This document shows positions 12,935 through 52,000 of a DNA stretch of 64,000 nucleotides, in pieces. Within the stretch, counting starts at the first letter, position 1; every line of letters begins with the position of its first letter. The stretch covers positions 62,723,295 through 62,787,294 of the forward strand of contig OU015524.1 of NCBI GenBank assembly GCA_907165065.1, read 5' to 3'. A program made the translations under genes and the position numbers. Below the pieces are notes generated by a model. It had not been told where the DNA came from. It did no database searches and saw only the letters and a list, made by a program, of their open reading frames with translations. Source of the stretch: Caprimulgus europaeus (lineage: Eukaryota; Chordata; Aves; Caprimulgiformes; Caprimulgidae).

Positions 12935-15900
12935 ATTTGATTTTAATAATGAAATACCCTTTTACAAAAATCTGTGATCACAAATGAGGAAGCTGAGAGA
13001 TCTCAGGATCCGTGTGTTCTGGAAGGTGGCAGATTTCAGACGACTCATCAGTTGGAGGACATGACTGATTTCAGACTCTTGGTTGCATTGCTTTCAATGA
13101 AAACCAGTGACTTGCAGTTTCAGTTCTCATCACAGAAGACATTCTCACATCAACCTCTTGTTTGGATCATTTTCTCTTTTTCTGAGCATGGAGTCTGATG
13201 TTTATCTGAATTATGTCCTTTATGATTTTTGTTCTGCTGGCCGAAAGTCTCCATGACACAAGCACAAGATAAACAGCCTGTGACACACCCAGACTGCTGG
13301 TTGGGATTTGGGCCTCGTCAGTAAAACATCCCTACTTTATTTTTTAATAAAGTAAGTAAGTAAGTGTACAGAGAGAGAAGTACATGGATATATTTGCATA
13401 CACTTACTTAACATAAGTAAACATAAAGGAAAACTATCACCTCCCAGGGAAGTCAATGCTTCTCTTTTGCTGACTTGCCACAGCTCTCCAACACAAACTC
13501 CTCAGGAGGTTCAAGGACTTGGGAACTGCAGGGACAACACATTGTATTGCTCAGTTCTGTTATTCTGCATGCCACTTCTTGTAACATCCTCATCACTATA
13601 ACACCTGAACATTGCTCCAGAACCAGGGTGACCTTACCTTTGCCAGGCTATGTGCACAGCTCATAGAAAACCATTAAGTCCAAACCTTTTACTTCTGTAG
13701 CAGTTGAGCTCTCCTTCATCCCCAAAACTCAATTCCTCTGGGAAGTTTGGATTAGGGTATGAAAACTTGCGTTGGTTGAAGTTGGCAAGGCTGAAGTTGT
13801 AGCACCCTCAGGATCAGCTCAAGAGACTGCAGGAACATGTCTGGGATGTCAAGCCTTCTGGACAACTTCCTGTGCTCTAGACAAAAGCTGATTTCTGTTA
13901 TTGGAAATCCTTTGAAAAAAGTCAGTTATGGGTGCTGAAGGAGAAGGAAGAAGAGCTTGTACCACTCTGACAGTTAGGAAATCAAACCAAGATATCATTT
14001 GAAATTTCACACTCAATCCATTCAAGGTGTCACATAAAAACCTAGTTGCTCCATAAATCAGTTGCCAGAGGATGGTAACAGGTATTTTTTGAGTGTCAGA
14101 CAAACCGTGTAGCAAACCTCAGAAGTGACAACTTAACAACAAGGGGGAAAAAAATCCAATAGCTTATTTTAATCATCATATAAGAAAGTTTGCTACTTTA
14201 TGATGCCTGTGGCAAAATCATGGGGCAGGTGTAACAGGTTGACTCCTCTCTTGTGGCAGTGGGGCTTTTTTTGAGATCCAAACAGTAGCTATGCCAATGG
14301 GATGAAATGAAAATCTGTATTAGGAAGCAATGGTTTTTAGAGTGGTAATGGAGGGGTGACTATCACATAGGTTCTGTAGCTTATCATCACATGAACTGTG
14401 TTTGTATTTGTTATGGGTTTTCTGTTAGAGGATGTGGCCACAAATCAGAGGTTGGTGAGGAAAGGATTACTCTAACTTCTTTGATTAGAGAAAGTTAAGG
14501 GTGTGCTTGAGTCGGCGCTAGCTCAAGAGATCTCCCTGAGAGTCGCTGCTCCTGGCTTGCCACTATGGGACCTTCATGGGGCAACAGGAGAACTTGTCCT
14601 CATCCTGGGCAGGTGGGAAGCTGCTGAGAGGGCACTGAAGCTGCACATAAGGTTGCAGGGTGGGCAGGCAGGCAGCCCATCCTGTCCATTCCTGGTGGGC
14701 CTCCCAGCTTGAGGTGAATCACCCTCAGTGAAAGAATTTTTTGCATGGGTGGGGCTTGACTGAAGGAGTGTACTCAAGATATGACCCAAGCTCACCTTTC
14801 AGTGAAGGTGATCCTGAACCTAGGAGGAACAGGAGCATTGCCATGAGTGTGTGGGAGCCTCTCCTGAGGAGGGGTAGCAGGGGCCTTTCAGCCATAAGCA
14901 GGGAAATGATCCATGTCCTTTAGCCCTCACAAAGTGTGTGCTTGGGCTTGCTGAGGTCACAGAGACCAGAGACTTTTTAAAATCATTTTTCAGTGGGTTT
15001 TGGGCCAGACCCCATCAGGACTGTGTACCTTGGTGAAACAGAGCTGAGCCTGCCAGAAGCAGCTACAAGGGCAGAGAGGATGGCCAGGAGGATGAGCAGA
15101 ACCAAAAAGAAAAGCAAAGCATTGCCTTTATTACTTAACTGGAAGATATTGTAGGCCTTCGACTGCAGCAAACCATGGCTCTTCTTCTGTTTTACTCTTA
15201 GGTGCGGTGAGACTTGGCTGGGCAGGCAGGAGCTATAACTAGGTGCAGATTTCCATTTCCCTGCCAGCAGCACAGGCTAGCAGAGCCTTTATCTGCACAG
15301 GAAGGCTGAGCTGGCGCCTCTGAGGTCTCCGCCTTAAGCTTGTAGGAACACAGATACTGAAAACCCATTGCTTAAATAGTCACGGCCTCCCTTCGCCTTC
15401 AGATAACTCCTGTGTACGCTGATGAGAGAGTTAATGAAACCTTAGAGGCAGCGGGGAGAGATAGGGGTGGGCAGGAAAGCACACCTGCAGGCACCCTTTC
15501 AAGACTCTCTGGGGGCTGACTTTATCAGGAGGACCAGGGCAGGCTTGCAGCTGGGCTGGCCGGAACCGGGAGGTGCAGAGGTGGTCTCTATGGTTAGTGT
15601 AGAAACCTGTCTGGGGAAAACTTCCTGAAACTTTCTTCTTCACTGTTTGTGAAGGCTTCTCTGCCAGATGTGTGTGCAGAGAGCGTCTTGGAGCCGTAGT
15701 GATGAGTGGTAATTTAATCAAGTAGTAAAAGTTGTTGTCCCGTGAAATGAAATTTCCTCAGGTGTGAGTTGAGCTAGTCTGTAAATGCGGATCCGTGCAG
15801 CCTCAGAAGCAGAGGCTCTTAAAAAAAAATAATTTAAAAAATGAAAACTCATCAATTGTTCTGACACTCAAATGTGTGGATTGGAAAAATGCCTTGTAGA

Positions 15901-16437
15901 AATGTCACGTATCAAAAGGGATTGTAAAAAAGCTAGCAACCTGATCACTAATAATTTATGGAAAAATAATAGCTGAGTGAATACATTTTATAGTCCTTAG
16001 TAATGAGCTATATAACCACTGCCAGCTTGCTAATGTGGCTGAGGGCAGAATTTGGACCTCTATGGTCTTAACTTCTTTATCTTCCCTGCATCAGTCACTG
16101 AGGGTGAGAAAGTCACAAGTTTGTGCTAGTACCAGGTTCTGCAGAAAAAACTGCTGAGACATTGAAGTCAAGTTCAAAGAGAAGAGGCAAACAAAGAGGA
16201 CAAGTGCATTTGGTCAGGAAATACGACTTCTTTCTGAATTAAGACATTAGCCTGGTGGTTGAAGATGTGGCCAGTGTCTTTCCTTGGCTACCTAGGCAAA
16301 ATGCCACCATCACTCCTGAGCAATGTCTGGGCTATTTACTCACTTCACCCATGCTAGGGAAAAAAGAGACAAGCAAGGTGCAGACCAGTGCCTCAAAATC
16401 ATTCTTTTCTGAACTAAAGTATTTTAAACATGCCATT

Positions 16438-16465
16438 TTAAAAACAAACAAACAAACAAACAAAC
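16438..16465. repeat. AAAC microsatellite
   Basis: About six AAAC units in downstream intergenic DNA. Confidence 0.9.
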
Positions 16466-19339
16466 ATACATTTTAAATAGATTTCTAGGAACAAGGGTTT
16501 TTTCTGTCCTTTGCCATAACCTCTGTCTCAAATCAGGACTGTAGAAATACAATTATATGTGGCAGGAGTAAGAGGAGGTGATTATTATGATGCTCTGGTC
16601 ATAACCCTACAGCAACACCCTTTGCTTACGTGCCTGACTGCATGGGCTTGAGGGAGGGTTGGTAGCCATTGCCTTAGCTGGCCTGGATATGGATCAAAAT
16701 TGCAAATACTGAGAAAAAACACTTTTCTTCTGGCTTTTTTGAAGGATTACTCTGTACTACAGAATATTCAATGTTGTGCTCTGTGCTTTACCCTCAGCAG
16801 ACTTGTTATTTTTGTCTCCTACCTACAAAGTCTGGCTCTTTCATTCACGCTGTAATGTTTTTTCCCAAACCAGTCCAAGGTCGGGCACTTTTTCTGTTTA
16901 GACTGATAGATGTCACATAGGTCAGACCTGTGGGATTTGAACCCCCTGGGACTCTCTGCATAGAGTATGCTTTACTCGGGAGAGCTGGAGAATTACAGGG
17001 TCTAGCTGGGAAACACCTCACACTCTGGTATTTTCCTTTATTATTGCCCTGGCTCCTTTGCCTCTTCATTTTTAATTAGTGGCACATGCTGAAATGATAA
17101 TTTAAATTCTTTTCAGAAATCAAAAGAATTCCCACTGACAACATTATTAACTTATAATTACAGTGAAGAAAAAGGTTAATAGGAATTTGAGCCAAATATC
17201 TACTCTCCATTAAATGAGAACTTGACTGGACCTGTTTTCCCTTCATTTTGGTAGGTTACTCTAGGTTTAAATGGGTCCAGGATGGCTATACACCTGTGCA
17301 AAGAGCTGCTGCATGGTCAAACAGCCAGCTCCAAGTCCATCTACACAGACCTGTCTCAGGATAGGTGTTGGCTGACCGATGCTCAAGGTGGACTTTAGCA
17401 GGGAGATAGGACTTCTCCTGGACTTCTGAAAGAAAGATGCGTATTTCAGATGGTAAGCAGAATATGGACACGTGGGGATATTTGTGCCAGAAAGACGTAG
17501 GAGGTGGCACTTTGTTGCAAAGGAAACTTAGCAAGTATTGGTGGGGTAAAAATAATCGGGTTCCTGGGCTATGACATTCACACAAAGCCTCTTCCTTCAC
17601 TCATGCTGAGCGCCACATGCATGTAGAAACATATGCAAATCAGCCTTAATCTACTGAGTGTTTTGCATTTGCAGTGAAATGAGAGAGGGGAAAAAGAAAC
17701 ATTTTCCTCTGTATTAGCTCTAAGTGTGCCCATCAAGAAGACAATTATTGCAATAGTTTTGCATATTAAAAATGGGGTTTAAAGTAACTGAAGGTTTAGG
17801 GAAAAAAAAAACCTCAAACCTTATGCTGGGCACTCACAGGGTGAGCCTCCATGTCTCCCGGTACTGGTCCGCACCGGATGCTGGATAATGATCTGTTTAA
17901 ACTCAGCCACACTTAGGGCAGTTACAGCTGCAGCCCTACAAGGCAAGAGCTTTGCCTCAAAGACCTGTTGTAAGCCTGGTTTTTCTTCCCCCCCTCCCCC
18001 CTTTTTTTTTTTCTTTTAAGCTGTAACGTGTTGCTTAAGCTGTGGCGTGCCTCAAAGGCAGACCTTTCCATCTTCCCAAGTTGTTGCACACCACCGAGTC
18101 CCGTAGTCCTCCCTTGCATCTTGCACAAGCATTTTTACGGTGTGAGCCCACAGCCTTTGCATAGGCAAGTGTTCCCACAGACTTCCCCTTCTCTGTAATC
18201 CATACCCAGCACCGGGGTCCTGCCTGCAGTAACCACTGTGAAAATACCTTGGGGTGGCTCTCCCCTGACACCCCAGCATTTGGTGAGAGCTCAAACCATA
18301 CATGGGGCAGATGGGAAACACAGGCAGAACTTGAGAGGGCTGCTGCAGGCACCAGTCCCTTCTTGTGATGAAAGCCAAAAGCCCATGACAAGAGACCTTA
18401 CAGAGGGTGGAAAAGACCTTCTTGCTCCTTCTTTTCTGTGCATAGCATGGCATGAGGACAGGTGCATGGCTTGGGCTGGGAAGACTGGGCAGGCTGGTGG
18501 GGAAGGAGAAAAATGGCCTGGAAGGTACTTCTGGGGCCTCTCAGCCCATATGGGGTGGATACACAAGTCTGGAAATTGGAATTATTTCCTTCACAAACTA
18601 AAGGCTGCTCTTAAGAATATCAGACTGACTTTGAAGCACTTGCATCAACTTAAATTTCAGCAAACAATGTATTTCGAGCTACTAAATAAAATGCATTTTT
18701 TTTCCTGACAGGTTGCATCTTTTTCTCTCTTCTTGTTTTGTTGGCAATTGCTTTTACTCTCCAGCATTCCTGGGGCTGAATGCCCTCAGCACTTGTGCTG
18801 CAGGTCTGCCCAATTATTTTGACTTTTTCACAGGCCAGTGCAGCGTAACGCACCAGGATTCGAAGTACATTCTTGCCTCCAGTTTCTTAAGTAAGTAAGT
18901 CAAGCGTGAAAAAATCTGTTCTACATTATAGGAACTCGAAAATATTTTGCTCTTATTCAGTTAGTTCCGGATCTGATAGTCTTAGTTGAAGAAATAAAAT
19001 ATCCAATATTTTGAGAGAACAGCAGTTTTGCGCAAAAGGTGCATTAAATCTTCCACTGGCTGAAGCTGACTTGGACTTTGGTGTCACTGGAGATTTGCCT
19101 CAAGTCCACAGCATGCTAAATGCTTCCTATTTTGTGCTGCACTCCTTCCATTTCCTTAACAATGAATGAGAACCAAGGATGTGGAGGCTACCTATGGTGT
19201 ACAAAACTCTGTTCTTTACTTACCTAAGTGGGCTGGAAAAAACCTTCTTGCTTTGATTGTTGCCTGTAACAACATTGGCAAAATACTGAAGACAAACAAG
19301 ATTAGAAGACTATGCAGGTTTAAGTAAAAAAGAACACAC

Positions 19340-19345
19340 TTTATT
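19340..19345 (-). terminator. MYB: Distal MYB poly(A) signal AATAAA
   Basis: On the minus strand AATAAA is followed immediately by GTGTGTTCTTTTTT, a strong GU/U-rich downstream element. Its distance from the stop codon fits the usual length of the main MYB mRNA. Confidence 0.75.
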
Positions 19346-19608
19346 TATCTACATGGCAGTACATTGTCGTATAAAAAATTAAGTGCAGATAAAGCTGCAC
19401 CAAATGCTATTAAGGCAGCAAAGTCAGAGGCTGTTATAAAAAAAAACAATAAAAAAATAAAATCAGTGTTTTGCCATATCAATAAAGACTTGGTATGGCA
19501 GTACAAAGAACCATATATTTCTAACAACCTGATTCGGTACACAAGACCCAACTTAGGGAACTAATTGCTAGACATGGAACAAAACAGACAACATGAACAA
19601 GACAGTGT

Positions 19609-19616
19609 TCTCCCAA
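19609..19616 (-). promoter_or_regulatory. miR-150 8-mer seed match
   Basis: The mRNA strand reads TTGGGAGA, a full 8-mer match to the miR-150 seed. MYB is the best-known miR-150 target in lymphocytes, with two sites in the mammalian 3' UTR. Confidence 0.75.
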
Positions 19617-19686
19617 ACATATGAAGGTGCAATGCATGCTGTTACAAACCAATAAGAAACAAAACAACACATCCAGACAAAAAAAA

Positions 19687-19693
19687 TCTCCCA
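19687..19693 (-). promoter_or_regulatory. Second miR-150 seed match (7-mer-A1)
   Basis: The mRNA strand reads TGGGAGA, 71 nt upstream of the first site in the transcript. The pair recalls the two-site arrangement known for mammalian MYB. Confidence 0.6.
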
Positions 19694-19851
19694 GAAACAG
19701 TGTTCAAAAATATTGCCTATAAAAAGGGGAAAAAATATAAATGATGTAAAAAAAATTAAAATAAAAAGGTCTGAAATGCTAGTGCATAGTCAATTAGCTA
19801 ACATCAACATTTGTTTTCTTTCCATATAAAGCGCTACTGCTCCTTTTACAC

Positions 19852-19859
19852 TAGCAGCA
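19852..19859 (-). promoter_or_regulatory. miR-15/16 8-mer seed match
   Basis: The mRNA strand reads TGCTGCTA, a full 8-mer for the miR-15/16/195 family. miR-15a/16 repression of MYB is established in human erythroid and leukaemic cells. Confidence 0.65.
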
Positions 19860-19879
19860 TGTCTACACGCTAAGGTCTG

Positions 19880-19887
19880 TAGCAGCA
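19880..19887 (-). promoter_or_regulatory. Second miR-15/16 8-mer seed match
   Basis: Identical TGCTGCTA only 28 nt from the other copy. This spacing falls within the range reported for cooperative microRNA sites. Confidence 0.65.
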
Positions 19888-20413
19888 AAACACAGTATTC
19901 ATTTGGCATTTACAAAATTAAATTACTGAATAAAAATATAATTTTTCTCATAAATCTATGTTTCATACAGTAATATTTTTTAAAGCAAGCTAATTACCCC
20001 CCCCAAACAGAAACACACAATGTATAATGGTCTAGAACCATAACAGAATGAAAGAGCATTATTTCAAGAGGCATGGATGTTTGAGCATTCACAATCTTGA
20101 TCAGTTTTCCCCCTTTGCACAGACTAGAGTTTGTAGTAATGCTTTTCACTTCAGTATTTGACACCAATGCATTTTGTTCAGTGATTTAAAATATATCTGT
20201 TTGAGTACCTGCTCTTTTATTATAAAAAAAAATAAAATAAAAGAAACAAACAAAACCCCAACCCTGACTAGCACATCACTGAAATAACAATACTGGTGTA
20301 TTAGGTCTGCTTGATCTCAAAAAGTACAAAAAAATTACCTTTATTGTAAGTCTGCACTTAAGATCATTAATTACTGATTCAAACTTAATACCTAATAATT
20401 TAGGCAAGTATCA

Positions 20414-20419
20414 TTTATT
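20414..20419 (-). terminator. MYB: Possible proximal poly(A) signal AATAAA
   Basis: AATAAA on the minus strand about 215 nt after the stop codon, preceded by a T-rich run (the plus strand has 12 or more A). No clear GU-rich element follows. A second AATAAA lies at 20216-20221. Use of either would give a short 3' UTR without the microRNA sites. Confidence 0.35.
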
Positions 20420-20631
20420 AAAAAAAAAAAAATTCTCTTAAGTTGGGTGAAATCCAACAAGAATATATATGCTGAGTGACTAAATGCACTTTGTGCTGCT
20501 CCCAACTGTTGTACCACAACAAAGATAGGCTCTTCTCCCATTCATGACAAGTTTTCATGCAGAGGAACAGGATTTCCCAGCGGAGGTGAAGTGTTCTCAA
20601 AACCATAATGCTTCTCTGTCCGTCGACCCTT

Positions 20632-48169
<27,538 letters not shown>

Positions 48170-48350
48170 CCTCGCACCGGCCGCTGGGGGAGGAGGACGG
48201 GGGAGCCCGCGCCCGCCGCCGCGCCCTGCTGCCGGGCTGCGCCCAGGCGCTCCGCCGCCGCGCACGGGAGTGCCGAAGAGCCGCGGGAGGAGGAGGAGGA
48301 AACAGGTTGAGATTAAAGAGTAAACTCTGTAAACAGAGATGCCATCAAAC
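48170..48350 (-). other. MYB: MYB 5' UTR and transcription start zone (approximate)
   Basis: GC-rich sequence upstream of the ATG, changing to an AT-richer patch near 48301-48350. No TATA box is visible at a sensible distance, in keeping with the TATA-less, multi-start MYB promoter. The upper limit is a guess based on the E2F-type site just beyond it. Confidence 0.5.
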
Positions 48351-48374
48351 AAAGGGCCCTTGGACACTCCCCCT

Positions 48375-48383
48375 CCCGCCAAA
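48375..48383 (-). promoter_or_regulatory. E2F-type site TTTGGCGGG
   Basis: The minus strand reads TTTGGCGGG about 205 bp before the start codon. An E2F element is a known feature of the mammalian MYB promoter and links it to G1/S control. A second partial match (GGCGCCAGA) adjoins it. Confidence 0.6.
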
Positions 48384-49082
48384 TCTGGCGCCCCTGCAGT
48401 GCGCAGGCGCCTGGCGCCGGCGGCGGGCCCGTGCCGCGGCGGCGGGGCGCAGGGCGGGCGGACCGGGGCCGCGCGCTCGACGGGGCCGTCCCGTCCCGCC
48501 CCGCCCCGCCTCGTCACGGCACGGCGGGACCCCCGCCCCAGCTCCTCAACCCCTCGGCGGCGCGGCCGAACTTCCTCCTCCCCGGGGCTTGCGGGGATGA
48601 AGCCTTCATTGATGAAGCCGTCGGAGCCGGCGGCAGCCTCCCCCGTACACGCCGAGGGGAGGGAAGGGGGAGTCCCGCGTGGGGCGGCCCGGCCCCCCCC
48701 GGGGGTAACGGCGACCACCACCGGGGCAAGTAGGTGCATCCCGCCGACGGGGGGTGGCCCTCGGCGGGTGCACCTGCTCCACTCCCTGCGTGGCGTGCGG
48801 GCTGCGGCGACAGCAGCCCTAGAGGGGCGAGTAACCCCACGACCCACAGGAAATGTCAAATGAAAGGGACGGCGGGGGCCCTGGGATCCGGGGGACTCCG
48901 CGGGGAGCCGGGGACGGCAGCTGCCTGGTGCCTGAGTGCGGCTGCCGCGCACGGGGGATTTCTGCTATAGTTCCCCTTGCTGTTCCCGAGCGGTAGACGG
49001 TGCCTGCCGCCGCCGCCGCCGCGGCGGGAGAGGCGGTGGGTGTCCGATGAGCTCCAGAGAACACGTTTTTTTGATACAGAAA

Positions 49083-49089
49083 TGAGTCA
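49083..49089 (+). promoter_or_regulatory. AP-1/NF-E2-type motif TGAGTCA
   Basis: A perfect TGAGTCA about 0.9 kb upstream of the MYB start codon, at the outer part of the CpG island. A 7-bp motif alone is weak evidence of function. Confidence 0.35.
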
Positions 49090-52000
49090 GGATGTGAAAA
49101 ATGGCGAAACATGCAAAGTTCTCAGGCTGCGCTGCTGCTGCTGCTTGAAAAATCGGGGCTCTGCACCGGTTTCGGCGCACTCGCTCTGTCCTCAAAGGGC
49201 CGCGGCTCATCAATGAGCCGCCGACGGGGCGGGGCGGGGCCGTGGGCCGCTCCCGGAGGGCCGGAGCGCGCTCGGGACTCGCTGTCCCCGGGGCGGGGTG
49301 GCCCGCGGGGCCGGGGGCAGTCCATCGGGTGCGGAGAGCCCACGGGCAGCCCCCGCACCGCCCCATCGGGTCTCTCATGGTCTGTAGGTTCTGTAATGGG
49401 ATTCACCGGCGCTGGCAGCGCGGGGCTGGACAGGCAGCCGGGGCTGTCACGCTGAGCTCTGCTGGTGTATCGCTGCTTGCGTTGCCACCTTGTCCCAAAT
49501 TAGCCAGAGGGTGCGCATCATTCCTGCTTTGCCCTCCTCACACCTCTGACGGAGCTGGTCTCCCTCCCGGCCTCCATTTGCCTACCTGGAAAATGGGTCT
49601 GCTGGAGCAGGGGACCAGCATTAGTGGAGGTGCTTTGTGCAGTGACATCTTTGCAGTGCATTTCTCTGCTGGGAAGGGGTAGGGGGGGCTTTAATGATAA
49701 TAGACTGGGAGAATTGGAATACTAAAGACTGATTCAGCTCTGTTCTATACCCCATCCACTTTATATAAAGCACGTACTGGCATCAGCAGAGAACAAGGCT
49801 ACTCAGATCCATCAGATTTTGGGGGTTTTTTTCTGGTCAAGATGTATTTGGAGAATGAAGGAAATCAGAAGGCCAGAGAAAACATGGGAAGACACCTCGA
49901 TGTCCACACTGTAGCTAGCCACAGTTTCTGGGTGTTGCAGATATTACATTTTGTTCCTTTGGAAAAGAAAGTAACTGACACAGAATCAAAGCTGATAATA
50001 GTCCATAAGAAAATAATTTTATTTGTTGGTGTGTAAAAATGTTGCTTTCATACCGATAACAGGAATGATACTTCTACAGCTCTGTCAGAATCTAATCCTG
50101 AATCCTTTACAGAAGGCAATTTAAGAGAGATTTCTGCACGCTGCTCTGCCAGTGAGTATTGCTTAAGTACATGGGAGGCCTGAAGCTGGGCCTGTAGTCA
50201 ATGCAGTGGTAAGGCTGTGGCAGGATTCCCTGGATCTGCTGTTAGGGGCAAGTACTACTTACTCTGTGACTGAAAATGTACCTGTCACTGAAACGGTGTG
50301 GTCATGTTGCCTATAGTTTCCCACAGAGGTACAAACAAAACTGTACAAGGTTATCTCTTCCTGCTTCTGTGGGAAACATTTTCCCTTGTTGATTTTTGCA
50401 AATATTTCAGTGTTAACTGAGACAAATCCAACATCTTCCCCATTTGGATGTAAATTTGCTGAATAAATGCAAAGAATGTCTATTACTGCTCTCAAGAGAA
50501 CTGTTAATATGCACAATTTTCTTCTGAAGGTTTTGTGTAAGACTACATTTCTTCTCCAGTGACTCTGAATAAATAGTTTTTTCTTCCCAGATTGAAAAAA
50601 ACCCCACATATTTGGTTTATAAGAATACTTAAAATTGCAAATAAAACATATTTTTATTGTGTTCAAAATAAAGAGGGAAACAACACTTCCACTCCAGGTT
50701 TAGAGATCAGTCTTCCTCAACTCTGCATATATAAAAACCACTAAAATCAATAAGGTGTGTGCATACACTCCACTGGTGTTGTTTCACTCTTAATGTTTAA
50801 AATTTATCTAAAAGTGAGACACAACTCTAGTATTTTATTTTCGTTCCTGAGCATCTGTAGCCTGAGGCAATTTTGGGTGTGAGGATTCTTTATAATATAT
50901 TCTTGCCAAAGCCCTAAAGAAAAAGAAATCACCCTTTTGCATCTGAACTTAAGAGATCATATGCCCTAGATGTGCAGTAGCAGACTTCTTCTTATATTAC
51001 CCTTCCAACTTCATTAATTAGTGATGTCTCTGAGCCTATTTATAGTAATTGCATCAACTGGCAGTAATTGTAAACAGTGTAACTGCATGTTCTGGTGATC
51101 TTTTACTTACACAAATTATGTAAGTAATTTAATAAAAGTAATTACATAAATGGTAAATACACATTGAATTACTTGATTTCCTGCACCTCCGCTACAAACA
51201 TAAACCTCAAAATGGACTTAAAAGCATGTGAAGAAAGTTTCAAGAATACTCGTTAAACATAAAATCCAAGACGGGATGTCTTCATCCTGAATGTTTCCCT
51301 GCTGTGATCTGCTGTTTAGCTGGCGTGACTTGGCCTGAGTATTGCCAACATTAGGTAACTAGGCATAACCAAATAGAAAAGGAATCGTGAAGGAAATGTA
51401 GCTGGGAGAAGAATAATAGTAAGCTTGAACACTGGGATTTTCCAAATGGATAGCAGGTAGCTGCATAAATTCTTTTTAGACTTTAGAAAATCCCATCAGC
51501 AATCTCTGCCTATGTGGTGTTCCTACTTTTGCCTAGTTTGTGACAGAATCTGCAGGGAATACTGTGAAATCAGTGTCAACCTACTTACATGATCACATAC
51601 AGTCACATTTGTTTTTCTATCACAAGGCTTCAAATAGCCACCTTCCTTTCCCTCTGGTCCAAAGGCATCTTGGAATGCCAGAGACATTTTTATAAATCCA
51701 TGTTAATATGTGCTTTTTTGTTTACTTTCTGCATTTCTCTCAGCTTGTGCAGTGAAAAACAACAAGCAACTTTCACTTTTTTAGTTTCACTTTTAGACTG
51801 TAGTTATTGTAAAGTTTCAAATGCAGTTGTGGTATTTTATCATTGAAAATCAGATGGGTTTTGATATTTTGTCCAGAAATATTTTCTATAAATATTGTTA
51901 ATAGATTTGAAACAAAATGAAAATGTGTGTTTCCCTTTAATGCAGACTTCCCAACATAACTTCTTCCTCATAGAAGAAGATAAGAGGGTCGATTAAAAGC

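Larger units (their letters stand above)
1..19319. other. Intergenic DNA downstream of MYB
   Basis: No exon, RNA gene or conserved protein domain was recognised in about 19 kb on either strand. All open frames are short and lack homology I can recognise. The content is decayed CR1-like fragments, microsatellites, one perfect hairpin and unique AT-rich DNA. By known synteny AHI1 should lie further left, convergent with MYB; none of its C-terminal SH3-domain exons is visible. An octamer ATGCAAAT occurs at 12437-12444. Confidence 0.75.
19320..20631 (-). other. MYB: MYB 3' untranslated region
   Basis: AT-rich sequence of about 1.3 kb between the TGA and the distal poly(A) signal at 19345-19340, similar to the roughly 1.2-kb 3' UTR of human MYB. 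It holds two miR-150-type and two miR-15/16-type seed matches and a run of C in the plus strand near 20000. The exact cleavage site cannot be read, so the left edge is approximate. Confidence 0.82.

Noticed and set aside
13345-13420. Inverted repeat of AAGTAAGTGTA-type arms
   Set aside because: It is explained by an AAGT microsatellite and a nearby CTTA-rich stretch, not a distinct structure.
18035-18708. Overlapping open frames of 118-156 codons on both strands
   Set aside because: Mutually overlapping in several frames, with no recognisable protein similarity. They lie just beyond the MYB poly(A) site, where no gene is expected to start.
1-19319. AHI1 3' exons expected by synteny
   Set aside because: No reading frame resembling its WD40 or SH3 exons was found on the plus strand.
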